Below the pieces are notes generated by a model that saw nothing but the letters and a program-made list of their open reading frames with translations, was not told the DNA's origin and searched no databases. The position numbers and the translations under genes are program-made. Shown here piece by piece: positions 20,988-32,600 of a DNA stretch of 64,000 bases. Within the stretch, counting starts at the first letter, position 1; the number at the start of each line of letters is the position of its first letter. Source of the stretch: Atriophallophorus winterbourni (lineage: Eukaryota > Platyhelminthes > Trematoda > Plagiorchiida > Microphallidae). The DNA lies in NCBI GenBank assembly GCA_013407085.1, contig JACCGJ010000335.1:1-64000 (forward strand). Reading direction: 5' to 3'.

Positions 20988-23900
20988 ATGACCGAGGGTT
21001 ATCAATATATGACGCGGTGTGAGCCTAATCCCAATTTAGAATACCCGCTTAATGTGAAATATTGTGGTGGTAATTCCCTGCATATCCTTTTTAACACAAG
21101 CAGAATGTAGCATGCCTTTCGAATACTGTGAATTTTCTCCTGCTCCGGATAAATGTCGTCAGTGGTTGGAAAAGAATTTACCAGAAGAATTTGAACAGCT
21201 CATGGCATGTGGGTTTAGATTATTTTTTGATATCTCTTTATTTGCAGCGAATGGTCTATCCGAACAATCAGCAGAAAGCGTTCCTTCTAAAGGACGCCAG
21301 GTGCGCGGTGGTAAAGGCACTGGAACAAAGAAACCAGTGAAACGAAAAATTACCGTTTTCAAGACATCAAGGGGAAGGAACAAGTATACCACCAGTGTGA
21401 TGGGACTATCCACATTTGGTATGTCCTTGTTAAAAATGCGTCCATTGTTTCGATGTATTATCTAAAATGGTTTAGGTACCGTTCCATTTAAGCATTCGAT
21501 GATACCATAAGAATCGTAGCTGTCACTCATAGCATGCCGGAATAGCTGTTGAACTTAGCTTCCTCTAAAGCACGGACAATATATTGGGAGCACAAACAAG
21601 CAAATATCTTAATGATGAACACTTACAGCGAAAATACCTTGAAGTTATGACTGGACCTTGCTAAAGTTGCACGCTATCGAGAATGATGGAAGGCTGCAAT
21701 TTGGAGTAAAACTTATTATAGGCAGGATCGCTAAAGATATCATGTCTCGAGAAGAATCATTCACCTCATCTATGTATTGTCGGTTTTTCTCCGCATTATT
21801 CGCGCTTATGTGAATCAGACTTCGTAGGAAAAACCACTTTTACTGCGTCCTTTTACAATACCAGAGAGAAAAGGCTTTTTGTCATGCTTGTGAATTAGTC
21901 AAAAGAAAATTAGCTGTGTATGATATTAAAGGTAGCTATGATAATGAAATTCGTATAGCTAAGCATGTTTGTGTACAAGGCCTGTTCTTCCGTTCTGATT
22001 GAACAACTGCATGATTTGTATCGTAAGATATGGGAACTAGCGGAGCTTCCACGCGTTTGGGGCACTTCACTTTTGATCCCTATCTTGAAGAAAGGTAATG
22101 CCTTATTGTGTGACAACTACGGTGGCATTAGTCTTATCGACATCGCCGCGAAGGTTTTTGCAGTGATTCTCTTATGCCACTTTACGGAGGAGAGGGATAT
22201 ACGTACAAGAGTCAACCAATGCGGTTTTCGTCGAGGTCGAGGCTGCGTCGACCAGCTGTTCACATTGCGTCGGATTCTGAAACATCGCTACCGTTATCAG
22301 CAGGCAACAACAGCTTGTTTCATCGACTTCGAAGCCGCCTTCGACTCCGTCGACCGAGATTCGCTGTGGAGTGTGATGCTGGCGGATGGTATGCCGGACA
22401 AACTTGTGCGCATGATGCCAGCTTACTATTCATTCACGCAGAGCCGCGTACACGCATATGGAATAGTGTCCTCGACGTTCCCCATTAGGACTGGTGTCCG
22501 GTAAGGGTGCCCTTTGTCTCTGTGCTATTCAACTTCGCGATCGATTGGACAATAAAGCAGGCGCTTTCAGATTACGCCGGCGTGATGCTGAGTCCGAACG
22601 TCTCCGTTGCTGATTTGGAGTATGCCGACGACATCGTAATTTTGGGGGATGATCCTGGAACGCTTCAGTCGATCCTGGACCTCATCTACCTCTCAAGATT
22701 GATGGCGAAAACGTGGAAATGGTGAACACTTTTCGTTACCTTGGTTCGTCCGTACTACCGTCAGGCCAAGGCAGGGATGAGATACCGAGGCGTGTACAAG
22801 CTGCGCGCACGGCGTTTTCGCGACTGTATTGGGTTATATTTAGCCGTAGATAAATCGACCGACGTACACAGCTGCGCGTTTACCGAGCGGCGATTTACCC
22901 AGTTCTAACTTATGGATGCGAGACGTGGCCTGTGTGGGTAGAGGATAAGCGGAAACTAAAGGTTTTCGACCACTGGTGTCTTCGACGCATCCCCGATGTT
23001 CACTGGGAAGAGCGAGTATCGAATAACGAGGTTCGCCACCGTTGTTTTGATATCCCTCGCCTGAGTTCGATATTGCGACAACACCGACTGAGATGGTTTG
23101 ACCATATCGTGCGACGATCGGACGCTGAACTAACCAGGGTGACACTATCGCCGACACCCTGCGCAAAATGGCGTTGTCGTCGCGGAGGACAAGTGAAGAC
23201 TTGGCTCGCCACCATGAGATCGGATGTGGAGCCGCTTGGTCTACGATCGGTCTACGGATGGCACACGTGGGACCGGACCTGGCTTAGAATCTGAGCGTAT
23301 CTCGCTTCTGACCACCGAGCGTAGGTGGCTGCAATCCGCGACATCAACGAAGCCGACTCATACTCCAGGAAAAGATAGTTGTACAAAAATAAAGTAAAAG
23401 TATATATATCGAGCGAAACCCATGTGCACTCAATTTCTTTGTTATCGTTTTTTACAAGTTCGCGAAACGATTATTTATGTCTATCACGAATATGCAATCG
23501 TGCAGTACCTCCTTACCGTGCGGCTAACATCGTGCTAAATTGCCACCGGTAATGAGCTTCGTGCGGAGACACGCTAGTCTCATTACGATTTCTGTTTTCA
23601 TTCTATTATCTGTCTAGGCATGGGCAACCTGGCTGTATCTTGGCCCACGTGCAGTCAATGACTGTGTGGCACTTTACCTGGTTCAGGCTTTTAGTTTCAT
23701 ACATAGTGAAGTAATGAATAAATCTTGTAAATACGTTTGCTAATTTCAATATCATTGTCGAAATATAGGCTTCTCAATTTTGTTTTTTTGAGCTTCAAAA
23801 CGATTCACCTGAGCCTCCTTTTAGCTTCATTTTATTAATGACGCTATTATATCGATTTCCTTGATAGTCAGCGGTAAACTTTTATTTTATTAATATCATT

Positions 23901-25012
23901 TTCACTTATTCTAGATATCGAATTAAAAGCCGCCGCGAAATTCTTCGGTCAGAAATTTGCCACGGGTAGTTCCGTAACGGGTAACGCAGATGAGATCGTA
24001 GTACAAGGTGACGTCAAGGATCATCTCATTGATATTTTGACCGAGAAATGGCCTGAAGTAAGCCAAGCAATTTTGGCTATCGCTTGATCTGTATTTACGG
24101 TTTGGTATTTCGATACTTCTTTAAAAAAGTGACCATATATATCACGCAATACCATCATTCTCTTGTTTTTTGGCTTCTGTGGCTGTGATAATAGTAGAAT
24201 GCGTACCAAATTTATGTTCAAACTCGCAATCAACAATCCACGCGTTCACTTAGATTATGTGGTTATAACATCACACGCCTATATTGAGAACAACTATCAC
24301 CGCTCAGAAACCATATGTGGGCTAAGATAGTGCTATGTTACCTGAGCCTAAATGGTAGATTAAAAAAGCGATGACTGCATTGAATCTGCATCTTATTGCT
24401 GGTGGTAATCAGTATAATCCTAGTTATCCTATGCAGGTCAGAAGTTGTTTGCTATCTATAGTAAACTATCAGTATCTGTTCCATAAATGATTTGTGTTGG
24501 TGGATTTAATTGTCTTTCACTTTAGTTGACATGCTTTCTTTTAAAGTGTTCAGCTGTTTCGCTTTGTTTTGAGATTGCACAAGCATCAACTCGGAAAGCG
24601 TTATGTATGAACGGGCGGTGATTGCGTGGTATTGCAATCCAATTAGAATGCGAGCCTATATGTCATTTACATTCGATCCAGTCATTTGCTGCACTTTCTG
24701 TCGTACGGCTCTTACTGATCTCTGTGCACGGTTGGGCAATTGCGCTAAATTGATTTGTCACTGATAGTGAGCTACAGGCGAAATCACGCTGGAGTCTTAC
24801 TGCCATTTCTATTTTCATTTGTCATATCTGTTTCTTAGCCCACGTTCAGTCTCTGATTGTGCGGCATTTTGCCTGGATCAGGCTTGTAATCTCATGCATA
24901 CCTGTTTTCTTTTAATTCGACATTTCAATACATCAAACTTCTCTTATCATTTTTTCTCACTTCACAGATCGACTCAGATTTAATAGAAGACTTGGGAGAG
25001 ATGAAACGATGA
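20988..25012 (+). CDS. DENR: Density-regulated protein DENR (re-initiation/ribosome recycling factor), 5 exons
   Basis: Exons are 20988-21069, 21104-21208, 21248-21418, 23915-24057 and 24968-25012, giving 181 aa (human is 198). DENR pairs with MCT-1 and acts on 40S subunits in the cytoplasm, removing deacylated tRNA and allowing re-initiation after upstream ORFs. The N-terminal zinc-binding region has Cys 26, 29, 36 and 45 ([23 protein letters not shown]). A basic linker follows ([13 protein letters not shown]). A SUI1/eIF1-like domain then runs to the end: [40 protein letters not shown]. The tail is [14 protein letters not shown]. Phases match at every join, and all introns are GT-AG. Introns 1 and 2 are only 34 and 39 nt; intron 3 is 2.5 kb and contains LINE-F. 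The start codon fits family N-termini (YPLNVKYC). Confidence 0.95.
21960..23400 (+). mobile_element. LINE-F remnant inside DENR intron 3
   Basis: A sense-oriented reverse transcriptase related to LINE-D. 21965-22501 holds the fingers and palm ([35 protein letters not shown]). A stop at 22502 falls where GCPLSP-type sequence should continue. 22507-22725 holds the [11 protein letters not shown] box. 22932-23294 holds the C-terminus ([22 protein letters not shown]). The 3' end (23340-23400) reads GAAGCCGACTCATACTCC... then ACAAAAATAAAGTAAAAGTA, matching LINE-D's tail. The 5' end is truncated near 21960. It must be removed with intron 3 for DENR to be made. Confidence 0.87.
23500..23712 (+). repeat. 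Dispersed repeat family A, copy 2
   Basis: The conserved part is 23617-23712 (TCTAGGCATGGGCAACCTGG, CCCACGTGCAGTCAATGACT, then TTTAGTTTCATAC). A longer, weaker similarity to copy 3 extends upstream to about 23500. It lies in DENR intron 3. Confidence 0.55.
24610..24902 (+). repeat. Dispersed repeat family A, copy 3
   Basis: 24826-24902 (CCCACGTTCAGTCTCTGATT, GGATCAGGCTTGTAATCTCA) matches copies 2 and 4. The preceding 200 bases resemble the region before copy 2. It lies in DENR intron 4. Confidence 0.55.
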
Positions 25013-25075
25013 TATTGTTTGACACATATTCGACTTTGTTTCACCTTGTCTTTTGTATTCTGTGTCTGACCATGT

Positions 25076-25081
25076 AATAAA
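25076..25081 (+). terminator. DENR polyadenylation signal
   Basis: AATAAA 64 nt after the DENR stop, followed by a GT/T-rich stretch (GTGGTGTTTT), as expected for 3' end processing. Confidence 0.7.
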
Positions 25082-25170
25082 GTGGTGTTTTATCGCATGT
25101 TTTTATCGATTTGTAATTCCGTTCTAAAAGGTGGAATCACTCTAATTGGGTAGTAAAGGGTGATATCGCA

Positions 25171-25262
25171 TGTCTATCTAGGCTTAGGCAACCTGACAGT
25201 ATCTTAACCCACGTGCAGTCTATGACTGCGCGGCACTGCCAAGATCAAGCTTGTGCTTTCAT
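25171..25262 (+). repeat. Dispersed repeat family A, copy 4
   Basis: CTAGGCTTAGGCAACCTGAC, CCCACGTGCAGTCTATGACT and GTGCTTTCATATA align with copies 2 and 3. It lies just beyond the DENR 3' end. Confidence 0.55.
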
Positions 25263-25659
25263 ATATCATAAATACAGATGCGAATCATTTTCGTTTAACC
25301 AGGAACAGCGATTTCGTATGTCACTTACGCGTTAGCTTTAATTGAACGTATCGCTTTTCTATTCGTCTCAATATGCATTTTGGTGGAAATTTTGGATTTG
25401 CTCTTAAACATGGGCACCATAATATACTTGAATTCAAATTGCCACTACTCACATTTGAAGTCTTTATTCGGCTAATTGTCAAACACGTAATAACCGCTCT
25501 GCTCACTGCACATGTCTTAAAAATCGATGTTAAATTACCGATTCGGAAGCTTGTTCTCTCGGCGCACTCGTATTTGATTCAGCTGCTGCGTTCAAATGCA
25601 ACTTTCTAGCCATCTGGCCTTATTGTTTCGCAAGCATGGCGTGGATGGTAAATTGCGGT

Positions 25660-25856
25660 ATTTCCGCCCTGCATGAGTTGTTGTTGTTGTTGGCCTCCTT
25701 CGGTCGATGTCGACGATGGATGTACATCACAATCGCATCAATTTCATGTTTTACAGCTTTTTGAATGACTAAACAGTCCGATTCGGGAGGAACAATCTCT
25801 CCCGCAGCGCTGGCAACGAAAGTCAGAACTCGGTTGTATTGCATCAGTTGCACGCC
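25660..25856 (-). pseudogene. LINE 3' terminus with C2H2 zinc finger
   Basis: On the minus strand this reads FRCQRCGRDCSSRIGLFSHS, a C2H2 finger. In-frame stops follow, then a tail in which GGAGGCCAACAACAACAAC ends the element near 25676. The same finger-plus-CAA tail occurs at 36393-36546 (+). Confidence 0.7.
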
Positions 25857-25984
25857 GGCGGCGTGATCTGCATGGGTAGTGTCTTAAATTACGTGGAACA
25901 GATAACTTTCTCCAGATTCACCGTCTTTAACATTGGGCTGCAGTTTCTGTAGCAAGGTGTTTTAAGTGGTAGAGTTTCTTATCT

Positions 25985-26205
25985 TCATCATCATGGACAG
26001 CATTACACCGGTAGCACGTACCGAGTGCTTAACTGTCATACAACCGGGACATTGTGAAAATTCTTCAAAATGGGGAAGAGTAAGACAGAAAAGCTATTGA
26101 ACCTGTAGAAGATTACTCGGGCACATTGGGATGAGGTGCCTACACCTGTAATCAAGCAAGTGTTGTGAACGAGTAGAGCCACATCAGCAGGGTTGCTAGC
26201 CCTAT
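25985..26205 (+). repeat. Dispersed repeat family B, copy 1
   Basis: Contains CATCATCATGGACAGCATTA, GTACCGAGTGCTTAACTG and GAGGTGCCTACACCTGTAAT, ending GTTGTGAACGAGTAGAG. It matches 40735-40935 and, in reverse, about 42110-42345. It is noncoding. Confidence 0.55.
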
Positions 26206-26281
26206 ACTAAAGCCTTATCCTTTCTCAACCTGGACTTTTGACCACGCAACTGCCTTTATGTCTTTGTTCGTTTCTTGTTTG

Positions 26282-26372
26282 GACCTGGGATAATTTTCAT
26301 CTCAGCCCACGTGCTGTTAATTCATGTAAATGGAACTTTGCCCAATCCAGGATTGTGATTTCATTCACACCA
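26282..26372 (+). repeat. Dispersed repeat family A, copy 5 (diverged)
   Basis: CAGCCCACGTGCTGTTAATT then CCAGGATTGTGATTTCATTC. It is the weakest of the five longer copies and lies downstream of the AK7 stop. Confidence 0.4.
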
Positions 26373-26600
26373 TCGCATACACTCCAATCGTTTCATTTTG
26401 TCGTCATGTGAGTGAACGCGATAGACTTTGCTAGTCTTACCAACATAAATTTACTCAACAGCTACCTGCCTTCGTTGTGAAGTTCAAATCATCGTACACA
26501 GGCCATGAAGACTACATTTTCAGTGTTTGATTGAAAATTCACGCTGGGTTATCAAGGATTGTATTTTGCGTTTTTTTTGTATCCGATCAACTTGTGACCA

Positions 26601-26639
26601 TCAGTCCACTTGAGGGTTGTGATAAAACAAGTATTCAGC
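26601..26639 (-). CDS. AK7: AK7 exon 16, last 12 codons and stop
   Basis: A 39-nt exon encoding AEYLFYHNPQVD and TGA, the second half of the Dpy-30 motif (family: AEYLF..NP). CCTACAG acceptor. No AATAAA was seen within 300 nt downstream on this strand. Confidence 0.88.
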   Translation of the reverse strand, partial: AEYLFYHNPQVD

Positions 26640-29600
26640 CTGTAGGAATAGAGCAATATAAATGAGGATTATACCAAACAATTCAAATTTCTGCTTTGAT
26701 GTACAAACAGATGGCTAAATTTGTATGAACGAGTTCGTTACTAAGCAATCCCCGGTTGGTGGTTAGCTATTGTTAGTTTACTCAATGATGGGCACTAATA
26801 TTGGCTTATAATTCGCAAAGTTCCGTTTAATGCAAACGACCGTATCTCTAGGCGAGATCGAACAGCTTTTATCAATGCCTTTGAATTCGCATGCTCTGTC
26901 TTTCTTGGTTATCGCACGTCAATTTTACAATTTATCCTATTGCATTGAAAATCCCGGCTTCTTCGAACTTTTTGAATTTTGTTTATTAAGCAATCAGATG
27001 AGATTATCTCCCATGATCGATGCCTAAACGTTTATTTTTTTCTGTGGCAAGATGAGATGATCTTCCGGCTTCCGCCTAGTACTACTGTTCCTTTGATCTA
27101 CAGAATTTTTCCGTGATCGTGAAATATTTCTTAAAATTTAGTTTAGTAAAAACCGTAACACTATTTGTAGAAATTTTGATGCTACTCACCAGTAACAAAG
27201 TTGATTGCCTGTATTTCGTCACACGATTTCGCAGAGTCAAATTAGTTTGCTACGATTACGGGTTAATAATACGTGACAGCTAAGATTATTATGTAACGCC
27301 TTGACGAAATCATTTCATATCCTACACCTTACCTTTATGTGAGCAACCTTGCTAATTGATTAATCTTAGAGAATTTCCATGATCGTCATCCTATAGTTAG
27401 ATACCAACATCTGCATAACCGCTCTTGAAGTGAATTGTCTTTGTATTGACTTTGTTATAATATTTATCGAGTTTGTTACTAATTCGAATTTTCATCGGTA
27501 TGCTCTTGATCTTCAAACGTATCAATGCAACTTGTACCCAAAAGAAAACAGTTTTCGCTGAACAACACTGGGTGTGGAACTTTACTGCTTGTGATTACAT
27601 CTTGATGAAACGCACTTTCAATTATATACCCTTAGTGATTCGTTAATTGAAACATTCCCAAGGAAGATTAGAAAATAATTGTTTTGTTAGTATGCATGCG
27701 TCGGCATAGAGCACTCATAAGTACTAGCTATCAGCAGAGGCAGATAACCTGGTCAACTCTTTCTTTATCCATTTATACCCCTATCGTTTTGCCAATCCAC
27801 TCCTTGAGCTACCGTTGATTTTATTGGAACTATATCTTGCAGTTACAAAAGTGAGAACCTTCAAACGTTTTCCAACACGCGTTCATTCCATTGAAAGTTT
27901 ATCACAACCTATACTTTCCTGATGCAACTACTTAACCAATTTAACTGTTGGCTCCACCTCGATTTATCTGCAATAAACGTCATGAACAAAGGATTAGATT
28001 GGGTTTCGATGGCTTGAAATTTTCTCCTATTTTAGCTTGAGGTTGGCAAGTAAAAACCTTACCATGAAATCAATCGGGTCTTCTGGTCTAAGACGAACAC
28101 ACTCGGTCAAACCCTTTGCCACAACAGGCATGATGTGTTTCTTCAGGTAGATTCGTAAAGGTTCGGATTCCTTGGCCAGAAGTTCTGCTTCCTTTTGAAC
28201 CAAGGCTTCGTGTTTTGCTTTCTGGGAAAATGAATGGAGTGGTTATGGTTTGAAACGTTTGTATTTAGCAGGGCCAATTGTTCTGCATTGTTGTTCGAGC
28301 AAACATTTATAGTGTAAAATAGGATGTAAAAGATGAATTTAAATTCAGTGCAGAGGTTAAATCTAGTACCCATGAAAAATAATACACTGCGTAATACCTG
28401 CTGTGAGATCTAGCTACTGCACACCTTAGGGCAAACCAGGTCCCCTCATTCGGCATTATTTTCTCTCAGATGACATGCAGAATTCCGCAATAAGCGATGA
28501 AAATACCAACGGTGAAAATTGAAAACCCACCTGAATCCGGGTTGTGGAAAAATTGTTTTAAGATGATTCGAGTGACGCACTGTCCGGAATCAGGAGTAGA
28601 TGGAGTGAATTAGCAGCTATTGAACTATATGCAATTTGTCCAAGTCGGTCAAACAAGTCCAACTTAGGGGCGAGTGTTTACAAGATGGGGGGTTGACAAC
28701 GTAATAGATGTTAGGTGAAACGTCACCTGATCTCGATTGACCTGACAAAACGACCCCAACACTATAATCTCAAAACATATTAGTTGTGCATCGAATGTAA
28801 GCAACAAAACATTGACAGCCTATAAGTGTTTCAGCGCTTCACTCGAAATTAGTCTGTGATCCTGTACTTGAACACCGTTCTTCATGTATGAACATTATCT
28901 AACAGTGATGACGTGACGAAGTGCTAAGGTGACACGCTGCAGCGATCTCCGCGCGCGCCGACCATTGTGGCTTTGAGTGTTACGATGTAGCACTGGTCAG
29001 TCAATCATTTTTGGCATATTTTCCCAAAAGTGCCTTAACAATTGTCGTGGAAAAAATACAAAACCGATTAGCGAAATTGATCTGCATACCCACGAACAGC
29101 CAAGTCTCGGCACAGCTGAATTCTTCCCATCCTTTCTCTCATCAATGACTCAACGGGAGCGGAGCTAGTTACCCATTGAACTTGCACACCAGGTTGGCAG
29201 CTATAACTATGCGCTATGAACAGGAAGACTGTCATATTAGCGAGTTCAACTTTTTACGAGAACTGGCCACTCGATGTCCTTTCCCATACCGCTATTTATT
29301 GATAGGATTACTCCCAGTGACACTCAAAATTTAGTCAAATCAGCTTCAATGTGATTCAATATTGCTGAAAATTCGTGTACACAAATAAAGTCATTTTCTT
29401 ATTATTATTCTAACTGAAAACGCATCAAATATCCAAACTTGAATCTCCTTGGTCTGGATTGGCTTGAAGATTTGAAGTTGCTTGATTTCCCACTGAACAC
29501 TGTGTGCAATGCTGTGAAACAATCGACAGATGACTGGGTAAAGGAGATTCAGCTCAAATTTCCAAAAGTCTTGGATATTGTCAGAAAACTTTAGCAAAGC

Positions 29601-32600
29601 TGACTTTGATGGCGAATGTGAACCCAATATTTCGCCCCAAACGACCGTACCCTACGCTCTTTTGTAAAGCGCCGATAAAGAACTTGACAGACTGCAAGCC
29701 GCTGAAGTAATCAGGCCCGTAAACTACTCAGCATGGGCAGCACCAATTGTTATTGTCAAAAAAACGAATGGCAGTCTGAGAGTCTGTGTGGATTATTCGA
29801 CTAGTCTCAATGCATCCTTGGTCTTTCTCTGCCGGCAAACCACAAACGAATATCAACGATCGAAACTGGTCTTCAGTCATATTGTTGAACTTGAACCGTT
29901 CACATGCTCTACTAACTTTCCCTGAATGCTTCACAAAATCACCACAATCCTCCTTGACCAATTTCTTGCCATTATATCTATTAAACAAAGAAGACTGTTC
30001 TCAACGGTTTATAGCTACTTTTCTACAAATCTTTAGCTTACACCAAGCCTACTGCTTTTACAACCACCTATACTGATGCCGAGCCCCCAAACTTTGTAGT
30101 AAAATGGTTGTTACATTTTTTCTCATACTGCATGCACTGATAATGTTTCTTCTGTCAGTACTATTGCTCAATAAATACTACATTGCAGTAAGCCCGCCAA
30201 AAACAAACGACAACCTTTTTAAAACAAAAATCGTGAATTTGAAAAGATTTCGGTTAAAAATCGAAAACTCGTATGTAGAAACAGGTATCGTAAAAAGATA
30301 AATCCGCTCGCTGTGTGCTCAGTCGTAATAATATTTTACAATAATCAAGCATGGATTCACTTTCTATAACAATTCATACAGCACTTACCCATTCCGCCAT
30401 CCTTTGTTCACTTGCACGCTGCTCCTCCTCCAATTGCCGCTCAATCCGTTCTTTCTCAGCCAATTGCCGTTGTAACTCTTCTTCTGCAATCTTCATTTCC
30501 TTTTCCAACTTTTCTTCTGGCGTTGTTCCATAGTTTCTTGGTGGCCCGATAAATAGAACTATCTTTTTGAAGGTTTCTTCCAAGTCCTGCATGAACAAAC
30601 ATCGGGGTTGCTGTGACTTATTGACCACGGTAATGCAATTTTGTTACAAAGTTTCTTCATTACTAGAAATTTCTTGCACAAATACCGTGATCTCTAGATT
30701 TCATATGCACCTGGAATGGTACTTTGGTTTTGTTTTATAAAAGTACATATTTCGTCCTAAATTTGAGCATAACTTTGTCTTGCAAAAACTATGAGCTTGG
30801 TATAAAGCATTCAGTTTAATCGCATGACGACGGACGAACAATTAGTAGAATTAATTTTAATGATCTGGTTGACCAACCAAATGCTGTTTTAGAATTAAAT
30901 ACGCATCTGACGATTTGAAACTTGCCGTACAGACGTCATCAATTTTCCTTAATTTGGTGAAGTGACATTGAGTTGACTGCTAAAATTCGTGTACGCGAAT
31001 AAAGCTATCAGCCTCTCAACATAGCTTGGTACAGGAAAGGTAAAAGGGCAATTAACGCCTAGAAGCTGTGCAAAAGGATCAAAAGCTGTTTGAGAGCATG
31101 GAATGTATGTTATTTGTGGGTCTGCGAAGCGGGATGCATTGACGTTGTATCTACGGGTGATACTGATCTAAATGTGCTGATAGCTGATCAGTTTACATCG
31201 AGACCTAATATGTATTTAAATTTCATTTCATCCCTTTACGAATAGATTACAGTGCAACCATATTCGATTATGTGATTATGTTCTACTTTGTCTGTTCATG
31301 ACATTGATGGTGTTTTGTTTATATTACTGGGCGTGGGTACTCAAGGGTAGCATATTCATGCTCGAGATACTTTATACACGTACCTCAGTGTGGTCTTTCG
31401 TCACATCGATAGGGATTTGCAAGACACCTTTCGAATCGAAATATGCGCGTATCGATCCTTCATTGATACTTGCCACCGCCATTGGGTTGAGCTGCTTTTG
31501 TTCCAATTCCTCGTTGCTTTGATCCGATCCCCCAATGCTCAGAGCGTTCAACGAGATTGGATTAACTCCAAGTTGGTTGGTTCGATACTCGTTCAATCTG
31601 CGTAGCAAACCAAGTTCTGTGTTGTGTGTACCTTGTACTTTATGCTCCGGCATGGTTATTACTCTCTCGCGTAGAAACTCGTCGGGCGCTTCAAGCTCAA
31701 ATATATAAGCTGGTAGTAAGCCCTTTGGAAGTTGACTCGGAACGGGTTGAGTTGGAAGTCTCACCGGTTCACCACGAACATCTACTAAGTCGAAGTCTGT
31801 GTTTAGATATTCTTGGGCGAAATTCTCCATAGCAGAAGCTTCCACATTAGTCTCACTAACGACATCTTTATCTTCGTCCATCTCTTCTTTCTCTTCTTCT
31901 GCTTCTTCATCCGCTTCTTCGTCTAAAGTGCCTGGGAGATGTGCATTTTCACATATATAATGAGTGCTATATAATTTTTGGGAATCGCAATGATTAACGT
32001 TAATCGGAATAACGTGTGATACCTAATCTCTTAGCATCCCATGACATCGCAGTTTAAGGTATATTTGTTGTAACATGTTTTCCAGATTGTGCCAATATCC
32101 GTGCCAATTATGGGCGCTATACTCATATTCACAGGAGCAGTTGTATTAATAAATCAAATTTACATGATAAGATAGTCGGTACTTGAGTTGCTTCCTGATA
32201 AACAGTTTTAGATGAATGTATTGTGGTGCTCACATTCACATCCCTTAGATGAAGGTTATTCTCATTCTCCCGATATAAACTTCCCCCTGACTACAGCTCT
32301 TTTAGTACCCGAGGTCAAGAAAGACTTGTGTTGAAATATTTGATTGAGATCAGATAAGGCACCTGTTCTCTATCCACAAACTCATAAGTAAACTTACCTG
32401 AGAACAACGCAACTGCCTGTTGGCGAGTTTTCGGGTAACCGTCGATGACAAAACCTTGATTTTGGCAAGGTCTCGAGTTCAATTTGTCGCGGAAAATCCT
32501 GTGCAGAAATGTGGGAGAATGATACACAGTTTAGCCTTACATCTATCCGCAATTTTAAACGAGGCTATTGCGCTAAAAATATCATATATTATACTGTTTA

